A stretch of 64,000 nucleotides of DNA from Naumannella cuiyingiana (GTDB taxonomy: Bacteria > Actinomycetota > Actinomycetes > Propionibacteriales > Propionibacteriaceae): the NCBI RefSeq assembly GCF_013408305.1, contig NZ_JACBZS010000001.1:2852001-2916000 (forward strand), in the 5' to 3' direction. The translations under genes were made by a program, and so were the position numbers. Each line of letters opens with the position of its first letter. The stretch's first letter is position 1. This document shows, piece by piece, positions 19,400 to 29,068 of the stretch. The notes beneath the pieces were generated by a model. The model did not search any database. It was not told the origin of the DNA and saw nothing but the letters and a program-made list of their open reading frames with translations.

Positions 19400-20344
19400 A
19401 TGACCCTGACCCTGGACCAGATCCGCGACACGAAGTTCCACGTGGCAAAGCGCGGCGGTTACGAGGTGACCGAGGTCGACCGGTTCGTTGACCAGGTCGA
19501 GGAGTCCTTCGGACAGTTGACCGAGGAGAACGGCTCGCTGAAGAAGCAGGTCGACTCGCTCAAGTCCGCGCAGACCAACTCGGCCCGTGTTTCCCAGCAG
19601 CAGCCGCAGCAGCAGCCGCAGAACGATCAGGCCACGGCGAAGCTGACCGAGGAGAACGCGGCGCTCAAGAAGCAGGTCGAGCAGCTCCGTGCGCAGGCCC
19701 AGCGCGCCACCCAGGAGCGCGAGCAGGAGCAGACGCGGGTCGCCCCGGCGCAGCCGGCCGCGACCGCGACCGCGTCGTCGGGCACCGAGAAGCTCGTCGT
19801 GTCGACCACGCCCGAGGCCAGCGCCGCGGTCGTGCGACTCGTCCAACTGCACACCGAACAGGCGGAGCGGCTGGTGGGCGAGGCCGAGTCGGAGGCCCGC
19901 CGCAAGGTCGACGAGGCCAACCAGAAGGCGCATCAGATCACCACCGATGCCCGCACCCGCGCGGACCGGATCGAGTCCGAGGCCCGGGTGAGCGCCGAGA
20001 AGGTGACCGACGAGGCCAAGCGCGGCGCCGATGACCTCGGCCGCCAGGTCGAGGCGCGCCGCACCGAGCTGTTCGCCGACCTCGAGGACGAGCGTGACCG
20101 GCTGCAGTCGGCGGTCGCCCAGCTCCGCACCTTCGAGGACAAGTACCGGCGCAGCTTCTCCTCGCAGTTGCGCTCGACCCTGGACAGCGTGGAGAAGGCC
20201 GTCATCGAGCCGTCCGATGCTCCGGCGCTGGCCGGCGGGGGGTCGGGCAACCAGGCCGCTTCCGGGTCGAGTGGAGGCCCGCAGGCCGTCGGCGCCACCA
20301 GCACGCCGCGGCTGGATGCGCTGCTCGGCGACAACAACCGCTGA
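19400..20344 (+). CDS. DivIVA/Wag31-like polar growth protein
   Basis: A 314-residue cytoplasmic coiled-coil protein. The N-terminal DivIVA domain starts LTLDQIRDTKFHVAKRGGYE and continues EVDRFVDQVEESF, matching the membrane-binding domain that senses curved poles. A Gln-rich spacer (about residues 65-73) leads to two long coiled coils broken by a flexible Ala/Thr segment. In actinobacteria this protein (Wag31, DivIVA) directs polar cell-wall growth and is essential. It has a good ribosome-binding site (GAGGTGA) and closes the dcw cluster before a strong hairpin. Confidence 0.92.
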   Translation: MTLTLDQIRDTKFHVAKRGGYEVTEVDRFVDQVEESFGQLTEENGSLKKQVDSLKSAQTNSARVSQQQPQQQPQNDQATAKLTEENAALKKQVEQLRAQAQRATQEREQEQTRVAPAQPAATATASSGTEKLVVSTTPEASAAVVRLVQLHTEQAERLVGEAESEARRKVDEANQKAHQITTDARTRADRIESEARVSAEKVTDEAKRGADDLGRQVEARRTELFADLEDERDRLQSAVAQLRTFEDKYRRSFSSQLRSTLDSVEKAVIEPSDAPALAGGGSGNQAASGSSGGPQAVGATSTPRLDALLGDNNR

Positions 20345-20368
20345 CCGCGTCAGCACACCCGCAACAAC

Positions 20369-20402
20369 GCGACGGGACCCCGCTTCGGTGGGGTCCCGTC
20401 GC
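20369..20402 (+). terminator. Terminator hairpin after divIVA
   Basis: A perfect 13-bp GC-rich stem (GCGACGGGACCCC pairing with GGGGTCCCGTCGC) with an 8-base loop. The downstream T content is low (GATTGTCC), as is common for actinobacterial terminators. It marks the end of the dcw cluster. Confidence 0.8.
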
Positions 20403-20500
20403 GATTGTCCGGGTCGGGTACGCTTCGGCGGACCGAGCAGCCTCGGCCGGCCCCGGGGGCCCGCCCCGACCGAAGCCGCGATCGTGAAGAGGAGCGACTG

Positions 20501-20995
20501 ATGCCCGCCAAGAAGCGCAGCACAGCCACCGCCGCCAAGGGGCGTCCCGCCGCGGCGGCCGCGAGTGCCACCGAGGTCCGGGCACCGGTCGACGATGTCG
20601 CCCTGGCGATGCCCATCCGCGACGGCGAGGAGGCGTGGACGCGCGCGGAGGTCGACGAGTTGCGCGCCGACCTGGAGGCCGACATCGACCGGCACCGGCA
20701 CACCATCGAGGTCGCCGAGGGCGACCTGGCGGGCCTGATCCGCGACGGCGCCGACAATGCCGGGCGCGACCCCGCCGACATCGGCCTGGCGAACTTCGAG
20801 CGGGACCAGGAGATGACGCTCGCGCACAGCGCGCGCGAGGCCCTGGAACAGGCGCGGGAGGCGCTGCGGGCCATCGAGCAGGGCCGCTACGGCTACTGCG
20901 CGGAGTGCGGCAACCCGATCGGCAAGGGCCGTCTGCAGGTCCACCCGCGCGCCGTCATGTGCGTCGAGTGCAAGCAGCGTGCCGAGCGCCGTTGA
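20501..20995 (+). CDS. TraR/DksA-type zinc-finger protein
   Basis: A 164-residue protein with a low-complexity basic N-terminus (KKRS...AAKG), a helical region (about residues 45-130) and a C-terminal four-cysteine zinc finger (CAECGNPIG ... CVEC, about residues 131-155). This is the DksA/TraR C4-type fold. Proteins of this type bind RNA polymerase or act as small regulators; those near lspA in actinobacteria are often of unknown role. The ATG at 20501 has GAGGAG upstream. It overlaps lspA by 17 bp. Confidence 0.9.
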   Translation: MPAKKRSTATAAKGRPAAAAASATEVRAPVDDVALAMPIRDGEEAWTRAEVDELRADLEADIDRHRHTIEVAEGDLAGLIRDGADNAGRDPADIGLANFERDQEMTLAHSAREALEQAREALRAIEQGRYGYCAECGNPIGKGRLQVHPRAVMCVECKQRAERR

Positions 20996-21560
20996 TCAGC
21001 ATCGGGCGGCCGCCGAGGTCCGCCCGGCCCGCTGGCCCGCGTTGGCGATAGCGCTGGGTCTCGCCGCGGCGCTGCTGTCGGCCGATCAGCTCGCCAAGGA
21101 GTGGGCACTGCGGTCGCTGACCCCGGGGCGATCGGTGCCCTTCGTCGGCGAGTTGTTGCAGTTCCGGTTGCTCTTCAACTCCGGTGCCGCATTCAGCCTC
21201 GGGACCGGCTACACCTGGATCTTCTCGATGCTTGCCATCGCCGCCGTGATCGGCATCGCCGCCTACGCCCTGCCACGGCTGCGACACCCGGCCTGGGCCG
21301 TGGCGATCGGACTGCTGCTCGCCGGCATCGGGGGCAATCTTGTCGACCGGATCGCCCGGCCCCCGGCGCCGCTGCGCGGTGAGGTGGTCGACCTGCTCCA
21401 GCTTCCGAACTGGCCGATCTTCAACCTGGCCGACGTCTGGATCTGCTCGGCCGCGGTGTTGATCATCGCGATGTCGATCTTCCTGCGCCGCGGGCTCGAC
21501 GGGCGGTTGATCACCGACGACGCGACCGGCAGCCGCGCCGAGAAGGCCGCGACCGGATGA
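20979..21560 (+). CDS. lspA: Lipoprotein signal peptidase (signal peptidase II)
   Basis: A 193-residue four-helix membrane aspartyl protease that removes the signal peptide from prolipoproteins after lipidation. The two catalytic aspartates sit in [11 protein letters not shown] and FNLADVWI, both intact. The earlier conserved segments DQLAKEWAL and [10 protein letters not shown] are also present. The GTG at 20979 overlaps the preceding gene by 17 bp. Several lipoproteins in this window (liv and dipeptide-type substrate-binding proteins, the Rieske protein) are likely substrates. Confidence 0.95.
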   Translation: MPSAVDQHRAAAEVRPARWPALAIALGLAAALLSADQLAKEWALRSLTPGRSVPFVGELLQFRLLFNSGAAFSLGTGYTWIFSMLAIAAVIGIAAYALPRLRHPAWAVAIGLLLAGIGGNLVDRIARPPAPLRGEVVDLLQLPNWPIFNLADVWICSAAVLIIAMSIFLRRGLDGRLITDDATGSRAEKAATG

Positions 21561-22483
21561 GCGGGCGGCTGCTCCTGGTGCCCGACGGGCTGGCCGGCGA
21601 CCGGGTGGACGCGGCCGCCGCGCGGATGCTGGGCCTGTCCCGAAGCCGGATCGCCGGACTGATCGAGACCGGGGCGGTACGCCTGGACGGCGAGCCCGTG
21701 ACGAAGCCCTCCACCCCGGTGCGGCCCGGCGCCATGCTCGAGGTCGAGCTCACCGAGCGGCCCTCGGGCGTACCGGTGGTTCCGCAGACGGTCGAGGGCA
21801 TCCGGATCGTGCACGACGATGCCGACCTCGTGGTGGTCGACAAACCCGTCGGGGTGGCCGCCCATCCCTCGCTGGGGTGGGAGGGCCCGTCGGTGGTGGA
21901 ACATCTGGCGGCCGCGGGCTTCGGCATTGCCACCTCCGGCGCCGCCGAGCGGCAGGGCATCGTGCAGCGCCTCGATGTGGGCACCTCCGGTCTGATGGTG
22001 GTGGCGAAGAGCGAACACGCCTACTCGGTGCTCAAGCAGGCCTTCCGCGACCGCACGGTCGACAAGGTCTACCAGGGGCTGGCCCAGGGGCACCTGGATC
22101 CGCCGCTCGGCACGATCGATGCGCCGATCGGCCGGCATCCCAGCGGGGAGTGGAAGATGACGGTCGCTGCCGGCGGGCGGCCGTCGGTGACCCACTACGA
22201 CACTCTCGAGGTGTTTCGCGGGGCGACGCTGCTCGAACTGCACCTGGAGACCGGCCGAACCCACCAGATCCGGGTCCACCTGTCGGCGATCCGGCACCCG
22301 CTCGCCGGGGACGCGACCTACGGCGCCGACCCGGTGCTGGCGCGACGGCTGGGGCTGGAGCGACAGTGGTTGCACGCCGTGCGGCTCGGCTTCGTCCACC
22401 CGGGCACGGGGGAGCGGGTCGAGTTCTCCTCCGAACCGCCGGCCGACCTCGTCCACGCCCTGGGCGTGCTGCGCGAGGAGTGA
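21557..22483 (+). CDS. RluD-family pseudouridine synthase
   Basis: A 308-residue enzyme with an N-terminal S4 RNA-binding domain ([19 protein letters not shown]) and a catalytic RluA/RluD domain. The catalytic Asp is in [13 protein letters not shown] (about residue 139), and the downstream RTHQIRVHL is also typical. RluD-type enzymes modify 23S rRNA, but the exact target cannot be read from sequence. The ATG overlaps the lspA stop by 4 bp, an arrangement common in Gram-positive genomes. Confidence 0.93.
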   Translation: MSGRLLLVPDGLAGDRVDAAAARMLGLSRSRIAGLIETGAVRLDGEPVTKPSTPVRPGAMLEVELTERPSGVPVVPQTVEGIRIVHDDADLVVVDKPVGVAAHPSLGWEGPSVVEHLAAAGFGIATSGAAERQGIVQRLDVGTSGLMVVAKSEHAYSVLKQAFRDRTVDKVYQGLAQGHLDPPLGTIDAPIGRHPSGEWKMTVAAGGRPSVTHYDTLEVFRGATLLELHLETGRTHQIRVHLSAIRHPLAGDATYGADPVLARRLGLERQWLHAVRLGFVHPGTGERVEFSSEPPADLVHALGVLREE

Positions 22484-22527
22484 GGGACCCGGCGCGGACA
22501 AGGGTCTGCACGGTCCCGGTACTTCGC

Positions 22528-22533
22528 TAGGGT
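22528..22533 (+). promoter_or_regulatory. -10 element for a leaderless pyk transcript
   Basis: TAGGGT is followed by exactly six bases and then the pyk GTG. There is no Shine-Dalgarno sequence before the start, so a leaderless message is likely. Confidence 0.6.
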
Positions 22534-22539
22534 CGACGC

Positions 22540-23976
22540 GTGCGTAGAGCAAAAATCGTCTGCACCCTCGGCCCCGCGTCCTCCTCTCCCGAGCGTCTTC
22601 GCGAGTTGATCGCCGCCGGGATGGATGTCGCGCGGTTCAACATGTCCCACGGCGACTACCCCGACCACGAGCGGGCGCTGGTCGCGGTCCGCGAGACGGC
22701 GGCCGAGGCCGGTCGCCCGATCGGCACCTTCGCCGACCTGCAGGGCCCGAAGATCCGGCTGGGCCGCTTCGGCGGCGACGGCCGGGCGACCCTGGCCTAC
22801 GGCCAGCAGTTCACCATCACCACCGACCCGATCCTCGGCGACGGCGAGCGCGCGTCGACGACCTATGCCGGGCTGCCGGGCGATGTCGCGCCCGGCGATC
22901 TGGTGCTGATCGACGACGGCCGGGTGATGCTGGAATGCGTCGACGTGGCCGGCAATGACGTGATCACCCGGGTCAAGGTCGGCGGCCCGATCAGCAACAA
23001 CAAGGGCATCAACCTGCCCGGGGTGGCGGTGAACGTCCCCGCGATGAGCGACAAGGACCTGGCCGATCTGCGCTGGGCGTTGCGGCAGGGCTTCGACATG
23101 ATCGCGCTGTCCTTCGTGCGTACCGCCGCCGACTGCGCCGCGGTACGCCAGGTGATGGCCGAGGAGGGGCGTACCGTCCCGGTGATCGCCAAGATCGAGA
23201 AGCCGCAGGCCGTGCAGAACATCGACGAGGTGATCGACGCCTTCGACGCGATCATGGTCGCGCGCGGCGACCTCGGGGTCGAGCTGCCGCTCGAAGAGGT
23301 CCCGATGGTGCAGAAGATGATCATCGAGAAGGCCCGACGGATGGCCAAGCCGGTGATCGTGGCAACCCAGATGCTGGAGTCCATGATCGGCAATCCGCGG
23401 CCCACCAGGGCGGAGGCCTCCGATGTCGCCAATGCGGTGCTGGACGGCGCGGACGCGGTGATGCTGTCGGGTGAGACCAGCGTCGGGCAGTTCCCGGTGG
23501 TCGCGGTCGAGACGATGGCCCGGATCGTCGCCGGCACCGAGGAGCAGGGCTTCGACGAGATCGCGGACATCGACTGGGATCCGCACACCACCGGAGGGGT
23601 GATCGCCAAGGTCGCCGTCGAGGTGGCCGATCGCGTCGGCGCCAAGTACGTGATCGCGTTCTCCAAGTCCGGCGACACCGCTCGCCGGGTCGCGCGGCTG
23701 CGGGCCAAGATGCCCTACTTCGTGTTCACGCCGCTGGACCAGACCCGGCAGGAGCTGACGCTGGTCTGGGGCGCGCGGAGCTTCCTGACCGAGGAGGTCT
23801 ACAACTTCGACGACCTGGTGGCCCAGGTCGACGAGACGATGGTCGGGAAGGGTCTGTGCGAACCGGGCGACAAGGTCATCGTGGTGGCGGGTACGCCGGT
23901 CGGCGTACCGGGCAATACCAACGCCCTGCGCGTGCACAAGATCCGGGATCCGAAGACGATCGGCTCCGCCTCCTGA
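22540..23976 (+). CDS. pyk: Pyruvate kinase
   Basis: A 478-residue glycolytic enzyme converting phosphoenolpyruvate and ADP to pyruvate and ATP. The N-terminus RRAKIVCTLGPASSS is followed by RFNMSHGD. The active-site region reads VIAKIEKPQ, MVARGDLGVELP and ATQMLESMI, and the C-terminal domain is complete. The GTG start is preceded by a -10 element rather than a ribosome-binding site. An internal perfect 9-bp inverted repeat (23890-23909) made of two copies of the abundant GGTACGCC octamer lies near its end. Confidence 0.97.
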   Translation: MRRAKIVCTLGPASSSPERLRELIAAGMDVARFNMSHGDYPDHERALVAVRETAAEAGRPIGTFADLQGPKIRLGRFGGDGRATLAYGQQFTITTDPILGDGERASTTYAGLPGDVAPGDLVLIDDGRVMLECVDVAGNDVITRVKVGGPISNNKGINLPGVAVNVPAMSDKDLADLRWALRQGFDMIALSFVRTAADCAAVRQVMAEEGRTVPVIAKIEKPQAVQNIDEVIDAFDAIMVARGDLGVELPLEEVPMVQKMIIEKARRMAKPVIVATQMLESMIGNPRPTRAEASDVANAVLDGADAVMLSGETSVGQFPVVAVETMARIVAGTEEQGFDEIADIDWDPHTTGGVIAKVAVEVADRVGAKYVIAFSKSGDTARRVARLRAKMPYFVFTPLDQTRQELTLVWGARSFLTEEVYNFDDLVAQVDETMVGKGLCEPGDKVIVVAGTPVGVPGNTNALRVHKIRDPKTIGSAS

Positions 23977-24002
23977 TCCGGGGGCGGACCCGTCGACGAC
24001 GG

Positions 24003-24085
24003 TGCCGGGAAGGGGAGTCGAACCCCTATGGCCTTGCGGCCAGACGGGTTTGAGCCGTCCGCGTATACCATTCCGCCACCCCGGC
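24003..24085 (-). tRNA. tRNA-Leu (anticodon CAA)
   Basis: Read on the minus strand, a 7-bp acceptor stem GCCGGGG pairs with TCCCGGC (one G-U). The D-arm contains GGTATACGC. The anticodon stem GACGG/CCGTC holds the loop CTCAAAC, giving anticodon CAA for UUG codons. A long variable arm (TGGCCGCAAGGCCA), as expected for a class II tRNA, and a T-arm with GGTTCGACTCC complete it. The 3' CCA is not encoded. It lies between pyk and the ANTAR regulator, facing pyk. Confidence 0.95.
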
Positions 24086-24144
24086 CGGGCGCGACCGCCG
24101 GCCGCGCCGCGAACAGTGTAGCGGTCGCGGCGCGGGCGCGCCGT

Positions 24145-24173
24145 TTGCCGCTGCGGGCACGGCCCGCCAGAAT
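24145..24173 (+). promoter_or_regulatory. Promoter of the ANTAR regulator gene (leaderless)
   Basis: TTGCCG (24145-24150) and CAGAAT (24168-24173) are exactly 17 bp apart. The -10 is six bases before the GTG at 24180. This is the best complete -35/-10 pair among the leaderless candidates here. Confidence 0.6.
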
Positions 24174-24179
24174 GCGGGG

Positions 24180-24863
24180 GTGAGCACCTCCGACGAGCGC
24201 ACCGCTGCCCCCCAGGCCACGACGGACGACGCAACCGAATCGGCGACCGAGACGGGCGCGCCGGCGCCGCGCCGGGTGCTGGTCGCCGAGGACGAGGCGC
24301 TGATCCGGCTCGACCTGACCGAGTTGCTCGCCGATCAGGGATATCAGGTGGTCGGTGAGGCGGCCGACGGCGAGGAGGCGGTCCGGCTCGCCCGCGAGCT
24401 GCGCCCCGATCTGGTCGTGATGGACATCAAGATGCCCCGACGCGACGGGCTGAGCGCCGCCAAGGAGATCGCCGAGGAGCGGATCGCCCCGGTCGTGATG
24501 CTGACCGCCTTCAGCCAGCGCGAGCTGATCGAGTCCGCGCGCGAGGCCGGGGCGATGGCCTATGTGGTGAAGCCGTTCGACGCCTCCGATGTGGTGCCCG
24601 CGATCGAGATCGCCGTTGCCCGGTACGCCGAGATCCGCGCCGTCGAGGCCGAGGTCGAGGACCTCGCCGACCGGCTGGCGGCGCGCAAGGCGGTCGACCA
24701 GGCGAAGGCGCTGCTGCAGAAGGGGTTCAAGATGTCCGAGCCCGAGGCGTTCCGCTGGATCCAGAAGACGGCGATGGATCTTCGCAAGCCGATGCGCGAG
24801 GTCGCCGAGGGCGTCATCGAGCAGGCCAAGCGCAACGAGGGCAAGGGCCTGCCCAAGCGCTGA
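24180..24863 (+). CDS. ANTAR-domain response regulator (PdtaR/AmiR-NasT type)
   Basis: A 227-residue response regulator with a disordered Thr/Ala/Glu-rich N-terminus (about 35 residues). The receiver domain reads VLVAEDEALIRLDL, the phosphoacceptor Asp is in LVVMDIKMPRRDG, the Thr switch is in MLTAFSQ, and the Lys is in YVVKPF. The C-terminal ANTAR RNA-binding domain reads RKAVDQAKALLQKGFKMSEPEAFRWIQ. ANTAR proteins bind paired hairpins in nascent RNA to prevent termination. Its partner kinase (PdtaS-like) is not in the window. It sits immediately before the liv operon. Confidence 0.93.
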   Translation: MSTSDERTAAPQATTDDATESATETGAPAPRRVLVAEDEALIRLDLTELLADQGYQVVGEAADGEEAVRLARELRPDLVVMDIKMPRRDGLSAAKEIAEERIAPVVMLTAFSQRELIESAREAGAMAYVVKPFDASDVVPAIEIAVARYAEIRAVEAEVEDLADRLAARKAVDQAKALLQKGFKMSEPEAFRWIQKTAMDLRKPMREVAEGVIEQAKRNEGKGLPKR

Positions 24864-24875
24864 GGCGCTCTCGCC

Positions 24876-24894
24876 AGCAAACCGATGGTTTGCT
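24876..24894. repeat. Perfect inverted repeat upstream of the liv operon
   Basis: AGCAAACC and GGTTTGCT, 8 bp each, are separated by GAT. The element lies 12 bp after the ANTAR regulator stop. It could be an operator for a regulator of the liv operon or a weak terminator. No protein can be named from sequence. Confidence 0.5.
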
Positions 24895-24963
24895 CCTTAC
24901 GGGTGTAACGAACTCACAACGCCACCTCGCACGCACCTCCCAGGCCGCTCGGGTGGGCTTACT

Positions 24964-25002
24964 GTTCAGCAAAGCTCGTCCGGCAGCACAGCCGGACTGA
25001 AC
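24964..25002 (+). promoter_or_regulatory. Leader hairpin before livK
   Basis: GTCCGGC (24978-24984) and GCCGGAC (24991-24997) form a perfect 7-bp stem closing a six-base loop AGCACA. An outer GTTCA/TGAAC pairing extends it with a nine- to ten-base bulge. It lies 38 bp before the livK start in a region likely to be transcribed leader. It may stop transcription from upstream or regulate entry into the operon. Confidence 0.45.
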
Positions 25003-25039
25003 AATCGCCCGACGCGGCGATTCACTCCTGGGAGGACTT

Positions 25040-26257
25040 GTGCAACACAAGAGGTTTGTGGCTGCGGGCGCAGTCGTGCTGGCCGCCTCGCTGGCCTTCA
25101 CTGCCTGCGGGACCCGTGACGCGGGCCCCGGTGGCAACACGGGGGGCGGCGATACCAAGACCGTGAAGATCGGCGTGATCGCGCCCCTGTCGGGCGACCT
25201 GTCCCCGCTCGGCCTGGGCATCCGCAACTCCGTCGAACTCGCCGCGCGGCAGGCGAACGAGTCCGGAGCGATCCCGGGATGGACGATCGAGGTGGCGGCC
25301 GAGGACGACGAGGCCAAGCCCGATGTCGGCCGCAACGCCGCCACGAAGCTGGCCGGCGATCCCGAGGTGATCGGCGTCGTCGGGCCGCTGAACTCCTCGG
25401 TCGGCCAGGCACTGCAGCCGGTGATGGACGGCGCCGGGGTGGCGCTGATCTCTCCCGCCAACACCAACCCGACCATGACCCGCGGCGCAAAGCCGGAAGA
25501 GAGCCCCGAGCGGCCCTACAAGACCTACTTCCGCACCTGCACCACCGACTCCGTCCAGGGCCCGTTCGCGGCGAAGTACCTGCTGGACAACGGAATCGAC
25601 ACCGTTGCGACCATCCACGACAAGAAGGCCTACGGCCAGGGCCTGGTCGACGCGTTCAGCAAGTACTACACCGAGAACGGCGGCAAGATCGTCGCGGCCG
25701 AGACGATCAACCCCGAGGACAAGGACTTCTCGGCGGTGATCAACCAGGCCAAGGGCGCCAACCCGAAGGCGGTCTACTACGGCGGCGAGTTCCCGCAGGC
25801 CGGCCCGCTCAGCAAGCAGATGGCCGCGGCCGGTCTGAACGTCCCGCTGATGGGTGGCGACGGCATCTACGACCCGAACTTCATCGAGCTGGGCGGCCGT
25901 GACGGCGACCTGTCGACCTCGGTCGGTGCGCCGGTCGACACGCTGGACTCGGCGAAGGCCTTCGTCGATGCCTACAACGCCGGCGGCTTCTCCGAGCCCT
26001 ACGGCGCCTACGGTGCGTACGCCTACGACGCGGCCAACGTGCTGATCGAGGCGATGAAGACGTCGCTGGCCAGCGCCGAGGACGTCGAGTCCGCCCGCGA
26101 GGCAACCGTGAATGCCATCGGCGGCGTGCAACTGCAGGGCGCGACCGGCCCGGTCGCGTTCGACGAGTACGGCGACAACAAGACTCGCGTGCTGACCGTG
26201 TACAAGGTCGAGGGCGGCGAGTGGGCGCCTGACTTCAGCAGCGAGTTCAACGAGTAA
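25040..26257 (+). CDS. livK: Branched-chain amino acid ABC transporter substrate-binding lipoprotein
   Basis: A 405-residue extracytoplasmic receptor for leucine, isoleucine or valine. The signal peptide ends in a lipobox, AFTAC, with the lipidated Cys at residue 23. It is followed by a Gly/Asn linker and a periplasmic-binding type I fold starting VKIGVIAPLSGDLSPLG. The receptor family features GVVGPLNSSVGQAL and LISPANTNPTMT are clear. The start is GTG at 25040, behind GGGAGGA. The exact amino acid preference is not readable. A strong hairpin separates it from the permease genes. Confidence 0.94.
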   Translation: MQHKRFVAAGAVVLAASLAFTACGTRDAGPGGNTGGGDTKTVKIGVIAPLSGDLSPLGLGIRNSVELAARQANESGAIPGWTIEVAAEDDEAKPDVGRNAATKLAGDPEVIGVVGPLNSSVGQALQPVMDGAGVALISPANTNPTMTRGAKPEESPERPYKTYFRTCTTDSVQGPFAAKYLLDNGIDTVATIHDKKAYGQGLVDAFSKYYTENGGKIVAAETINPEDKDFSAVINQAKGANPKAVYYGGEFPQAGPLSKQMAAAGLNVPLMGGDGIYDPNFIELGGRDGDLSTSVGAPVDTLDSAKAFVDAYNAGGFSEPYGAYGAYAYDAANVLIEAMKTSLASAEDVESAREATVNAIGGVQLQGATGPVAFDEYGDNKTRVLTVYKVEGGEWAPDFSSEFNE

Positions 26258-26286
26258 TCACACCTCGGCCGCCCGCGCGGTCAAAC

Positions 26287-26319
26287 CGGGCGGGCGCCGG
26301 CGATCCCGGCGCCCGCCCG
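26287..26319 (+). terminator. Intercistronic hairpin between livK and livH
   Basis: A perfect 14-bp stem (CGGGCGGGCGCCGG pairing with CCGGCGCCCGCCCG) with a five-base loop lies in the 112-bp gap. No T-run follows. In ABC operons such a structure commonly leads to more mRNA for the binding protein than for the membrane components. Confidence 0.65.
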
Positions 26320-26369
26320 TCCCCTGCCCGGATCAGGGCCCACTGCTTCTCGACCTCAGGAGGACGTGC

Positions 26370-27283
<914 letters not shown>

Positions 27284-27287
<4 letters not shown>

Positions 27288-29068
27288 ACGCGGTGATTCT
27301 CTTCCTGACCAGCTTCCCGCCGCTGGAGACCCGGCGCCGGTTCGCCGGGGTCGGCTGGCTGCTCACCCTGATCGGCGGCGTGCTGATGCTCGGCGCGCCA
27401 TACCTGCCGTGGGCATATTCCTCCGACGCCCTCGACGACATGACCTATCTCGGCGGGCCGTCCGGCCTGCAGTTCTTCTTCCTCGGGATCGCGGTTCTGG
27501 TCGTGGCGTCGGCGATCGCGGGTCGGCTGACCGGCCAGATGGGTACGCCGAACCCGCCCGCCCGCGCTCCGCTGAATCTGGTCGGGGCCGCCTCCGGCGC
27601 CGCCCTCGGCGGCCTGATCTACATCGCGCTGGCCCTGATCATGATCGCCGCCGACGGCGGCGGACTGGTCTATGTCGAGTGGGGTGGCTGGATCGCGCTG
27701 GCCGGCGCGCTCGTCGCCTATCTGGGCACCCGGCTGCTGCCTCCCGGCCCGGTGCCGACGCTCGGCCGGTCGCGTACCCCGGGCTGGCTGGGCATTCTGG
27801 CGGTCATCTTCTTGGTGGGAGTCGCGCTGCTGGTCGCGGCGTACCTGTTGGACGAGAACGATGCGGGCTCCTTCGTGGTCAGCGCGGCGCTCGTCCTGGC
27901 CGTGTTGCTGGTGATCATGCGTTCGGGTCTCGGCTCCTGGCTCGGGGCGGTCGGGCGTACCCACCGTCACGTGCTGGTCTTCGCGGCCTTCGTCGCGGCC
28001 TTCGCCTTCCCGTTCACCCAGGACGGCTCCGACGCCAACATGTCGATCGCGACCCAGGTGTTGATCTTCGCCGCCACCGCGCTCGGGCTGAACATCGTGG
28101 TCGGCCAGGCCGGCCTGCTCGACCTCGGCTACATCGCCTTCCTCGGCGCGGGCGCGTTCACCGCGGCCGTGTTGTCGAACTCGGCGTTCTCCACGATCGG
28201 CTGGCACCCGCCCTTCCCGGTCGTGGTGCTGATCTCCGCGGTCGTCGCCGGCACCCTGGGGTTGGTCGTCGGTACGCCGACACTGCGCGTCGCGGGGGAC
28301 TACCTGGCCATCGTCACGCTCGCCTTCGGCGAGATCTTCCGGCTGGTGATGATCAACCTCGACGGCAGCGATGGCCCGAACATCACCCGCGGCTCCAACG
28401 GCATCCCGGGGATCCCGGACCTGAACCTGTTCGGATTCGACTTCGGGCAGAGCCACGAGATCCTCGGGGTGACCATCACTCGCTTCGGCAACTACTTCTT
28501 CTTGCTGTTGCTGGTGCTGGCGCTGATCATCCTGGTCTTCTCCCGGCTCTCCGACAGCCGGATCGGTCGCGGCTGGGTCGCCATCCGAGAGGACGAGAAG
28601 GCCGCCGAGGCGATGGGTGTGAACACCTTCGGCCTGAAGCTGCTGGCCTTCGCCGGCGGTGCTGCCCTGGCCGGCGTGGCCGGTGCGGTCAAGGCCCACG
28701 TCGATGTCTCGGTCACTCCCGATCAGTACATCTTCTTGGAGTCGGCCTTCCTGCTGGCCGCGGTGGTGCTGGGCGGCATGGGCACCATCGTCGGGGTTCT
28801 GGTCGGTGCCACCTTGTTGAAGTTGATGCCGGAGAAGCTGCGATTCGTCTCCGAATACCGGCTGTTGATCTTCGGGCTGCTGCTCGTGATCATGATGCGG
28901 TTCCGCCCCGAGGGCCTGATCCCGAGCAGCCGTCGCCAGCTCGAGTTCCACGAGAGCGACGAGGAACTCGCCGAACACCTCGACGCCGAGCTGACCGGTG
29001 GGCCGCCGGACAGCGGCGAGCCCGCCGGAGCACCGGCTCGGCGTTCGGCCGGAGAGGAGACCCGATGA
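27284..29068 (+). CDS. livM: Branched-chain amino acid ABC transporter permease LivM with long N-terminal membrane extension
   Basis: A 594-residue permease. The C-terminal ~370 residues match LivM (ALGLNIVVGQAGLLDLGYIAFLG, VAGDYLAIVTLAFGEIFRL, GSNGIPGIP, EDEKAAEAMGVNTF). Ahead of this are about 225 extra residues with five or six hydrophobic segments and no similarity I recognise, making the protein much longer than the E. coli protein of about 425. The ATG at 27284 overlaps livH by 4 bp, so the extension appears to be real coding sequence with normal codon use. Such long forms may be usual in actinobacteria. Confidence 0.92.

Noticed and set aside
24003-24085. tRNA-Leu as a genomic island attachment site
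   Set aside because: No integrase, direct repeat of the tRNA end or change in composition is present on either side, and the flanking genes are core genes.
24876-24997. Confident ANTAR target RNA
   Set aside because: Only one of the two hairpins has a six-base loop, and that loop lacks the conserved G at position 4. The two stems are also further apart than in known examples, so it is only listed as a possibility.
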